Below, piece after piece: positions 35,933-43,014 of a stretch of 64,000 nucleotides of DNA. This DNA comes from Catenibacterium mitsuokai (GTDB lineage: Bacteria > Bacillota_I > Bacilli_A > Erysipelotrichales > Coprobacillaceae), in contig NZ_CP102271.1 of NCBI RefSeq assembly GCF_025148785.1, positions 1,977,972-2,041,971 of the forward strand. The letters are read 5' to 3'. The position numbers and the translations under genes are program-made. The notes under the pieces are model-generated. The model ran no database searches, was not told where the DNA came from, and saw only the letters and a program-made list of their open reading frames with translations. How positions within the stretch are numbered: the stretch's first letter is position 1; each line of letters opens with the position of its first letter.

Positions 35933-35961
35933 CCCCAAGTATGACATATTCATACCTGGGG
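35933..35961 (-). terminator. Hairpin after the GH38 gene
   Basis: The arms CCCCAGGTATG and CATACTTGGGG (minus strand) flank a 7-nt loop; the trailing sequence ATTCTTTTC is a weak T run. It lies 9 bp after the GH38 stop. Confidence 0.7.
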
Positions 35962-35969
35962 GTTAATCT

Positions 35970-38690
35970 TTATTCTGTTTCTACATAAATTGTTGTGAAC
36001 TTACAATGTGTAAGAGGCTTAACTTGAATAGTATTATCTACTACTTCAATACCATCTGCATATTCTTCTTTTAAATCCACATAATATGCTTTCTTAATAT
36101 TTTGAGTAAATACTAATGTATCACTTTCTTCTTCATGGAACTGACCATTATAAAGTCTGATAATATATCCATCTTTATCTTCAGCTTTCTTAATTGCACT
36201 TACTACAAGTTTATTCTCTGTAGAAAATAATGAATAACTATCTTCTTTTGTACCTTCTACTTCAGGTTCAGAGAAGATTAATCTACCATTTAAGAATTCT
36301 GAATACTCTCTTGCAACAACTGGAGTATTGTATGCTTTTGCTGTATTTGCAATATGTGCACTATTGAAATCACCCGAAAAAGTAGTGAAACCAAATGAGA
36401 AATCAAGTGGTTTCTGTAATTCAGCATCACGTGTTTCAATAATACGTTCTCCACTCGCACGTCCTGGACGATAGATAAGATTTTCTTTACCCATAAATGA
36501 GTAAGTTCTAAATAGTGTTAAACGGATAGCATGATCATCAATAACTTCATATTCACGTACTCCCTGAGGAATTAATGCGATACCTCTTTCACTATTACTT
36601 AAGCTTACAAAGCTCTGTGTAGGTTCAATAGAGATAGGTGGTTCTTGCCATGTAGTATTACTCTGCTGGAAGTTGACTGGTAAGTCGTTATTCACTTCTT
36701 CTTTTACTGTTTTTACTCTTTCTAATGCTTCATTATAAAGAGCCATTTCTTTTTCATGAACATTTTCTCTTTCAATAGCACCAAACTGTTCATCCGCAAT
36801 ATTTACTTTTGAAACAAGATCAGCATCAAATACAACACAAAGACGATGTGATTTACCAACATTATCTACATGTACATCAAAATCAATAACAGGTGAACCT
36901 TTTCTTAAGGATACAGACATCTTAACTGGAAGTTCAATAGAACGTTTACCTAATGCACGTTCTTCAAGATCACTTGGAATTGGTAATTTATATTCTGCAT
37001 TCAATGTAGCATATAAGTCACATGCTTGAATATTGCTATCTACTAAATGATCCTTTGAATATGTTACTAAATCCTGATGTGCTGGTGAGTAGTTAAATGA
37101 ATCTCCTCCATCACCATTTTCTTCAAATACTGCCTGATTCTTATAAACATGATTATTTGTTTTATCAACAATAGTAAGAGTTCCATCTTCTTCTAAATGA
37201 ATAGAATAGAATTCATTTTCTACTGTTGAAGATTCTTTTAATTCCTTCTTAGAAGAATGAGAGAAATCTAAAGTATACTGAACATATCCCATTGCTGGAA
37301 GGTCTTTAGCTTCAATTGCAATAGTTGCTTCAATAACACTTTCAGGTGTATAAACCTTCTTGCTTGGATTTAATTTAATTGTTTGAGATAGAACATAATC
37401 AGTTAAATCTTTTGATTCTAGAATTGTATAATTAACATCATTTCCATTATTATCTTTCAAAGCAAAATCTGTACCTGGAAGATAAACTTTTGTTGTTACA
37501 ACTTCATCTCTGACAAATGGTAAAGTATTGAACAATGTAATAGTCATATCAGCATTATTTTTAATACTAGTCGCAATAAGTCTTGTATGTAATTCTACTA
37601 AGGCATCCGCAATATCTCTCACCTGTTTATAACGCATATAAACATCTTCATTGGCAGTATCTGAAATACATGAACCAATTGAATCATGTGCTGCATTCTC
37701 AAATAATAGTTTCCAGATAGTTTCCATTGGACCATGTGGATACTCATTACCTAAAGAATAAGACATTGTCATTAAAGGTTCTAAAACATGAGTCACATAA
37801 TTCTGAAGTTTAGTATTTAAAGCTTTTAAATCAGAACGAGATGAGAAAATAGATTTATGTACACGACTGTGTTTACCTAAAATCAATTCTCCTTCTACTT
37901 CTTCTAATTCAGGATGTGCAGCTTTGACATCTTTAATATAATCTTCAATACAGCTAATAACATAAGTATTTTCTGGATCAGCTTCCTGCTGTTTTTTTAC
38001 TAATTCAACAAGATTTCTTCTAATAGGAGCCTGATCGAAGCCATTTGGAAAATAAATATTGTCTGTTGCACCAGTTCCAGCTTTGATTAAACATTCATTT
38101 TTCCAGAATTTCTTTGCATCTTCAGCATCTTCAGGAATATTACCACCGATATAGTATCCATGAGGAATCTGAGTTACAAATACTGTACTTCCATCATGTC
38201 CACGCCAGTTATAGTCTGTATGTTTGACCATATCATTCGTTACACCACGCCAGAATAATGTATCTTTAATTCCAAATGCATTATAAATCTGAGGCATATT
38301 TCCAGCCATACCAAATGAATCTGGTACATAGCCTACATTCATATATGGACCATATTTAAGGCATGTCTTCATACCATAGTACATATTACGAACAATTGAT
38401 TCAGCAGAAATAACCATTAAATCACTCTGTGTATACCAAGGGCCAATAACTAATCGGTGAGCCTGTACTAATCTTTTGATTCTTGCCTCATCTTCTGGTC
38501 TCCATTTAATATAGTCATCTAACAATGAACCTTGTGCATCTAACATAAAGTACTTGAATTCAGGATCTTTTTCTAACGTATTTAGTACATCTCCTAAATC
38601 CTTCATTAAATATATTTTTGAACGTGATGTTGTGAAATACCATTCACGGTCCCAATGAAAATGTGGAACAATATGAATTTTCTTTGCCAT
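35970..38690 (-). CDS. GH38 alpha-mannosidase, MngB-like
   Basis: This 906-residue cytoplasmic retaining alpha-mannosidase opens with HIVPHFHWDREWY, holding the family zinc-binding His and Asp. The nucleophile Asp lies in GYVPDSFGMAGNMPQIY (about residues 119-135), and HDSIGS further on holds another zinc ligand. Length matches bacterial MngB-type enzymes. It follows a fructose-class PTS on the same strand, an arrangement like mngAB (mannosylglycerate uptake and hydrolysis), so the substrate may be a phosphorylated alpha-mannoside. AAGGAGA precedes the start. Substrate is inferred from context. Confidence 0.9.
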   Translation of the reverse strand: MAKKIHIVPHFHWDREWYFTTSRSKIYLMKDLGDVLNTLEKDPEFKYFMLDAQGSLLDDYIKWRPEDEARIKRLVQAHRLVIGPWYTQSDLMVISAESIVRNMYYGMKTCLKYGPYMNVGYVPDSFGMAGNMPQIYNAFGIKDTLFWRGVTNDMVKHTDYNWRGHDGSTVFVTQIPHGYYIGGNIPEDAEDAKKFWKNECLIKAGTGATDNIYFPNGFDQAPIRRNLVELVKKQQEADPENTYVISCIEDYIKDVKAAHPELEEVEGELILGKHSRVHKSIFSSRSDLKALNTKLQNYVTHVLEPLMTMSYSLGNEYPHGPMETIWKLLFENAAHDSIGSCISDTANEDVYMRYKQVRDIADALVELHTRLIATSIKNNADMTITLFNTLPFVRDEVVTTKVYLPGTDFALKDNNGNDVNYTILESKDLTDYVLSQTIKLNPSKKVYTPESVIEATIAIEAKDLPAMGYVQYTLDFSHSSKKELKESSTVENEFYSIHLEEDGTLTIVDKTNNHVYKNQAVFEENGDGGDSFNYSPAHQDLVTYSKDHLVDSNIQACDLYATLNAEYKLPIPSDLEERALGKRSIELPVKMSVSLRKGSPVIDFDVHVDNVGKSHRLCVVFDADLVSKVNIADEQFGAIERENVHEKEMALYNEALERVKTVKEEVNNDLPVNFQQSNTTWQEPPISIEPTQSFVSLSNSERGIALIPQGVREYEVIDDHAIRLTLFRTYSFMGKENLIYRPGRASGERIIETRDAELQKPLDFSFGFTTFSGDFNSAHIANTAKAYNTPVVAREYSEFLNGRLIFSEPEVEGTKEDSYSLFSTENKLVVSAIKKAEDKDGYIIRLYNGQFHEEESDTLVFTQNIKKAYYVDLKEEYADGIEVVDNTIQVKPLTHCKFTTIYVETE

Positions 38691-38707
38691 AATCTTCTCC
38701 TTAACAA

Positions 38708-38734
38708 AATAAAGAAGGCATTGCCTTCTTTATT
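38708..38734 (-). terminator. Intercistronic hairpin between IIC and GH38
   Basis: Twelve-base arms AATAAAGAAGGC and GCCTTCTTTATT with a 3-nt loop sit in the gap between the PTS IIC stop and the GH38 start, followed on the minus strand by TTGTT. It may partly terminate or protect the upstream message, lowering GH38 relative to the PTS. Confidence 0.6.
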
Positions 38735-38739
38735 AAATT

Positions 38740-39840
38740 TTATTCAAATGAAATTTCTACGTCGTCTTCAGTCATAGTTTCGTCTTCTGATTCTGGATCA
38801 ACGTTGAAGTTAGCAAGTAATGGAGCAACAAATGCGATGAATAATGCACCTACTAGCATACCTACTAAATAAGCCCATCCACTACCAATAGTGATGAAAC
38901 CATAAATACCACCAACTGGAGGAATAGTAGCCTTAGCACCTAAAAGACATGTTACAGCAGCACCTAATGCACAACCAATCATGTTAAGTGGAACTAGACG
39001 AGACGCTTTTACTAATGTGAATGGGATAGCACCTTCAGTGATACCAACAAATCCCATTACCCAGTTACCTTTACCAGCATCTTTGAAAGAATCTGAATAG
39101 CATTTGCTCTTAATAACAGTAGAAATAGCATATGCTAGTGGTGGAATACAAATTGCACAGTTAATATAAACGTTAGGCTGATAGATTTTTTCTGCCATTA
39201 ATACGTTACCAGCCATCCAAGCAGCTTTGTTGATAGGTCCACCCATATCAGAACCAATCATAGCACCTAAAATGACAGCTAAGAGAACTTGGTTAGTACC
39301 TGATTTTGTCATAGTACGAATCCAAGAAATTAATGCAGTATTTAACATTGATAATGGAGTATTTAAGATAACACCCATTACAAGAGCAATAACAGCTGTA
39401 GCAAAGAATGGTGAAATAACTAATGGCATCATTGACTGGAATGATTCAGGTAAGTTAAATGTCTTTTTGCACCATCTTACAGTGTAACCAGCTAAGAAAC
39501 CAGCAATAACAGCTCCTAAGAAACCTTCCTGATAATTAGAAGCGATAGCACCACCGATTAAACCAGCACCAATAGCAGGCTTTTCAGCGATAGAGTAAGC
39601 AATAAAACCAGCTAGAACTGTATTAACAAGACCGATACCAGCCCAACCTACTTGCTGAATCTGCCATAAAGTGTGATAGAATCCAGTTGCCTTTGCATAT
39701 GGATCTAAGCTCTGTACGCCAGTACATAATGCGATAATTAATGGAATTGCAACAACTAAAGAAGCACCAATGATAAGTGGTAACATGTAGCCAATACCAG
39801 TCATCATATGACCTTTAGCTTCATTAAAAAACTTTTTCAT
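38740..39840 (-). CDS. PTS fructose-family subunit IIC
   Basis: This 366-residue polytopic permease domain of the fructose/mannitol PTS class starts KKFFNEAKGHMMTGIGYMLPLIIGASL, typical of IIC-fru. GSDMGGPINKAAW (about 195-207) and GFVGITEGAIPF (about 264-275) are family signatures. It ends in an acidic tail (SEDETMTEDDVEISFE). IIA, IIB and IIC are separate genes here. It is separated from IIB by about 100 bp containing two hairpins. Confidence 0.92.
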   Translation of the reverse strand: MKKFFNEAKGHMMTGIGYMLPLIIGASLVVAIPLIIALCTGVQSLDPYAKATGFYHTLWQIQQVGWAGIGLVNTVLAGFIAYSIAEKPAIGAGLIGGAIASNYQEGFLGAVIAGFLAGYTVRWCKKTFNLPESFQSMMPLVISPFFATAVIALVMGVILNTPLSMLNTALISWIRTMTKSGTNQVLLAVILGAMIGSDMGGPINKAAWMAGNVLMAEKIYQPNVYINCAICIPPLAYAISTVIKSKCYSDSFKDAGKGNWVMGFVGITEGAIPFTLVKASRLVPLNMIGCALGAAVTCLLGAKATIPPVGGIYGFITIGSGWAYLVGMLVGALFIAFVAPLLANFNVDPESEDETMTEDDVEISFE

Positions 39841-39870
39841 AAACTTTTTCTCCTCAATATAAATTTTTTG

Positions 39871-39938
39871 CTATATAATGAGAGTGCGTACTCACTATAT
39901 AGTATGTATTCATAGGTCTCCGCAATAGGCCTATGAAT
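39871..39938 (-). other. Two hairpins between PTS IIB and IIC
   Basis: Hairpin 1 has arms CTATATAGTGAG and CTCATTATATAG (39871-39902). Hairpin 2 has arms ATTCATAGG and CCTATGAAT (39908-39938). Neither is followed by a T run on the coding strand, so they are more likely processing or stability elements that set the IIB/IIC ratio than terminators. Confidence 0.5.
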
Positions 39939-39942
39939 TTTT

Positions 39943-40263
39943 TTATCCTTTTTTTGCTTCAACAGCTTTAGCACATTTCTTTAAAACTGCTTCAGGTGCC
40001 TTAATACAAGTAGTAATATTGACACGAATAACTGGTTTACCTTCAAAACGGTCCATACCTTCAATATGCTGATCAGATGCAATTAATACAAAGTCAGCAG
40101 CCTGAGCTTCTTCTTTTGTAATAGCATTAACCTGCCCCATTGAACCCTGCTGCTCCATCTTGACATCAAAACCAATCTTCTTTCCAGCCTTTTCCAATGC
40201 TTTTGCAGCCATTGGAGTATGAGCTAAACCAGCTGGACAAGCTGAAATACCAACAACTTTCAT
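39943..40263 (-). CDS. PTS fructose-family subunit IIB
   Basis: This 106-residue phosphocarrier starts KVVGISACPAGLAHTPMAA, where Cys8 is the phosphorylated residue of the IIB-fru class. It transfers phosphate from IIA to the sugar bound by IIC. It follows the IIA stop by 1 bp and uses a GGAGG site inside the end of the IIA gene. Confidence 0.93.
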   Translation of the reverse strand: MKVVGISACPAGLAHTPMAAKALEKAGKKIGFDVKMEQQGSMGQVNAITKEEAQAADFVLIASDQHIEGMDRFEGKPVIRVNITTCIKAPEAVLKKCAKAVEAKKG

Positions 40264-40264
40264 T

Positions 40265-40726
40265 TTAATTTTCCTCCTCCATCATTTTTAAAATATAACG
40301 TGTTAATTCAGCCTTATCATTTGATGAAATAATTGTATCTTTAAATTCATCTTCTAATAATGCTGTTGCAAGTGAAGAAATCATCTTCAAATGCACGTCA
40401 CCAGCACTCTGTTTAGGTACTAGTAATGCGAAAATATATTTAACTGGCTTGTCATCTAGAGTCTGCCAATCAATACCATTTTTATTTCGTAAGAACATAA
40501 CTGTTACTTTCTTAACGTTATCTGTTCTTGCATGTGGGATTGCAAATCCATCTTGTAATCCTGTAGAGAATTCTTTTTCTCTTTCAAGAAAGTCATGATA
40601 TAAAGCATCTTCATCATCAGTAATATCAAGTAGTTTTGCTTTATGACTGATAAATTTAAGAATGCCATCTTTGTCTTTCTCATCAACATCTAGGAATGTT
40701 GTCTGTTCGTTTAGTAATTCGTTCAT
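40265..40726 (-). CDS. PTS fructose-family subunit IIA
   Basis: This 153-residue EIIA of the fructose/mannitol class (PTS_EIIA_2) has the active-site His in DGFAIPHARTD (about residue 66). It accepts phosphate from HPr. It is the first gene of the operon IIA-IIB-IIC-GH38, with GAGAGGTGA upstream of the ATG and a 197-bp divergent region shared with the regulator gene. Confidence 0.93.
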   Translation of the reverse strand: MNELLNEQTTFLDVDEKDKDGILKFISHKAKLLDITDDEDALYHDFLEREKEFSTGLQDGFAIPHARTDNVKKVTVMFLRNKNGIDWQTLDDKPVKYIFALLVPKQSAGDVHLKMISSLATALLEDEFKDTIISSNDKAELTRYILKMMEEEN

Positions 40727-40754
40727 TGCTGTTCACCTCTCTTCGACAATACCT

Positions 40755-40783
40755 AGTATAAATAATCTTCTTCCATTTCTCAA
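40755..40783 (-). promoter_or_regulatory. Promoter of the fructose-type PTS operon
   Basis: On the minus strand -35 TTGAGA (40778-40783) and -10 TATACT (40755-40760) are 17 bp apart. Confidence 0.6.
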
Positions 40784-40792
40784 TTCATGCAA

Positions 40793-40812
40793 TTTCCACT
40801 TCAAATAGGAAA
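40793..40812. promoter_or_regulatory. Operator-like inverted repeat 1
   Basis: TTTCC and GGAAA bracket a 10-bp centre, beginning TTTCCACTT like site 2. It lies 10 bp upstream of the PTS -35 box, a usual place for an activator. Confidence 0.5.
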
Positions 40813-40826
40813 TGTAAGTGTTATCA
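40813..40826. promoter_or_regulatory. Near-match to a catabolite-responsive (cre) site
   Basis: TGTAAGTGTTATCA agrees with TGNAANCGNWNNCA except for T in place of the central C. CcpA control is plausible for a PTS operon, but the mismatch is at a key base. Confidence 0.3.
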
Positions 40827-40836
40827 TAATAAGCGC

Positions 40837-40854
40837 TTCCACTTTTAAGTGGAA
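40837..40854. promoter_or_regulatory. Operator-like inverted repeat 2
   Basis: TTCCACTTTTAAGTGGAA is a perfect 18-bp inverted repeat in the divergent region between the PTS operon and the PRD activator gene, sharing TTCCACTT with site 1. It is the likely target of that activator. Confidence 0.6.
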
Positions 40855-40923
40855 ATGATTTTGGTTGTCAATTTTTAAAAAGTCGCTAATATTAATAATA
40901 AAGATAGAGAAAGGAGGATAACC

Positions 40924-42843
40924 ATGTTTAATTACAAAAGAATTGAAGATATTTTTAACTATATACGTAGTAATGATTACACTACTGCTGCAAAGCTAGC
41001 AGATTTATTCAAAGTATCAGATCGTACAATTCGTACTGATATTAATAATTTAAATAATGAATTACAGGGAGCAAGTGTACAGTTGAAAAGGAAAGCTGGT
41101 TATTATCTGGAAATTGAAGATGAAGAGAAGTTCAATTCATTTCTGGATAGTATAACATCTAAAGAATCTGATATTGTAGATCTTGATTCCAGTGAAGATA
41201 GAATACATTTCATATTGAATAAACTACTTTATTCACACGATTATATTTCTGCTGATGATCTTGCTGACTCAGTTTATGTTTCAAAAAATACATTCTCTAA
41301 TTACATAAAAATAATCAAAAAAAGCCTACCACTTTATAATCTTGAATACATTGTAAAGCCTGGTGTTGGAATAAAAATCATCGGTAATGAATCTGATAAA
41401 CGAGATTGTATCATAAATGAAACACACCCTTTAAATGAATATTCAACTGTTTCAACATTTTCTAAAGGAGAAAAGATTTACTACAACGATGTTGAAGTCA
41501 ATTATATTGTTTCTTTATTAATTAATGTTTTCAATAAACATAAAATTCAAACAGATGACTATAAATTAAAGAATCTTACTACTTATTTTGCATTAATGAT
41601 TTCTAGAATACTTAATGATGACTACATTAGTGTTATGAATAACACAGAAATTCCTAACAATATTAAGGAAATAATGAATGAGATATGTGAGTCATTAAGT
41701 GATTATTATGACATAACAATTACTCGTGGTGAAAAACAATATATTTCACTGCATTTTATTTCTAATATTAAGTACAACAATAATTCTATAGATGATCAAT
41801 CTATACATAATCTTATTGATTCTTTCTTAGAAGGTATCTACAAAGGATATAATTTTGACTTAAGGGATGACAAAATACTAAGATCTGATCTTTTCTATCA
41901 TTTCCGTACTTCAATATCAATGATGGAACTTCATTTAGAGAATAAAAACCCTTTATTAAATACCATTAAAACGAACTACCCTCTACCATTTGAAATATCA
42001 AAGACTATTCTTAGCCAGTCTTCTAATATTATTACTTTCCCTGAAGATGATATAGGATATATCGCTTTACATATTGGTGCAGCGATAGAAAGATGTTTCT
42101 CTGGTTCTATCAAGAAAAAAGCCGTTTATCTTGTATGTGGTTCAGGACAAGCAACTGCACGTATGTTAGAGGCAAGATTACATAATGTCTTTGCGAATAA
42201 GCTGACTGTTGTCAAAAGATTGTCTCTTATTGAGTATCTAAATTGTACAGAGAATGATTTCAAAGAGATAGATTGTGTTATTTCAACAATTCCTTTAGAA
42301 CAATCATATGTTCCAACAATTACTGTAGATTTCTCTCTTAATCAACAGGATATAGAAATGGTGTCTCGTTTAATTACATCTATAGATCAAAGTAAATATG
42401 AGAAAATCAAAAAGTTCTTTGACTCTTCTTTATTTGTTCACAAGAAAAAAGTGAACTCAAAAAATGAATTGTTAGAAGAACTCAGTACTCTATTGCTTAA
42501 TGAAGATATCATTGGTGATGATTATCTTGATTCTGTCTATAAACGTGAAGAACTCTCCAATACAAATATGAATGATGTATTTGCATTACCACATCCATTG
42601 AATGTTTTTGCAAAACAAACAAAAGTTGCTGTTGCAATATTAGATGAACCACTTAAGTGGAATGGTGATGAAACTGTTAGAATTGTATTCCTTCTAGCAA
42701 TCAAGAACGGAGATAGTCTTAACATGGAACACTTATATGATGTATTTATTGAACTCGTTAATAACACCAAATTCCAACGTGAAGTTATGTGTTCTAAGAC
42801 ATATGATCAGTTTATTAAAACACTTATACAACATATACAATAA
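40924..42843 (+). CDS. PRD-containing transcriptional activator (MtlR/LicR type)
   Basis: This 639-residue regulator has an N-terminal HTH (TTAAKLADLFKVSDRTIRTDI), a second HTH (SADDLADSVYVSKNTFSNYI) and two PRD domains (about 185-290 and 300-400). An EIIB-like domain follows, with phosphorylatable Cys in LVCGSGQATA, and then an EIIA-like domain with DVFALPHPL. PTS phosphorylation of the PRDs and EII-like domains should tune its activity to sugar flux. It has no sigma-54 interaction domain, so it is not LevR, and no RNA-binding CAT domain. It is divergent from the PTS-GH38 operon, which it probably activates. GGAGG precedes the start. Confidence 0.92.
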   Translation: MFNYKRIEDIFNYIRSNDYTTAAKLADLFKVSDRTIRTDINNLNNELQGASVQLKRKAGYYLEIEDEEKFNSFLDSITSKESDIVDLDSSEDRIHFILNKLLYSHDYISADDLADSVYVSKNTFSNYIKIIKKSLPLYNLEYIVKPGVGIKIIGNESDKRDCIINETHPLNEYSTVSTFSKGEKIYYNDVEVNYIVSLLINVFNKHKIQTDDYKLKNLTTYFALMISRILNDDYISVMNNTEIPNNIKEIMNEICESLSDYYDITITRGEKQYISLHFISNIKYNNNSIDDQSIHNLIDSFLEGIYKGYNFDLRDDKILRSDLFYHFRTSISMMELHLENKNPLLNTIKTNYPLPFEISKTILSQSSNIITFPEDDIGYIALHIGAAIERCFSGSIKKKAVYLVCGSGQATARMLEARLHNVFANKLTVVKRLSLIEYLNCTENDFKEIDCVISTIPLEQSYVPTITVDFSLNQQDIEMVSRLITSIDQSKYEKIKKFFDSSLFVHKKKVNSKNELLEELSTLLLNEDIIGDDYLDSVYKREELSNTNMNDVFALPHPLNVFAKQTKVAVAILDEPLKWNGDETVRIVFLLAIKNGDSLNMEHLYDVFIELVNNTKFQREVMCSKTYDQFIKTLIQHIQ

Positions 42844-42865
42844 GCCATACAATTGATTACATATA

Positions 42866-42899
42866 AAAACAGGAAGGATTATTCGTTCCTTCCTGTTTT
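42866..42899 (+). terminator. Terminator of the PRD activator gene
   Basis: The arms AAAACAGGAAGGA and TCCTTCCTGTTTT enclose an 8-nt loop, 22 bp after the stop codon. Confidence 0.8.
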
Positions 42900-43014
42900 C
42901 AGGTTTAATACAATAATTACCCGTCTAACTTAACAAAATATATTTGCTGTCAATTGCAATCAATACAATTAATCCTTAAAAAATTCGTGATATATTATCT
43001 CCTAATTTAAGAAA

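Noticed and set aside
40924-42843. This PRD regulator as the activator of the sigma-54 promoters or as the RAT-binding protein for GH20
   Set aside because: It has DNA-binding HTH domains but neither the sigma-54 AAA+ domain of LevR nor the RNA-binding CAT domain of LicT/BglG.
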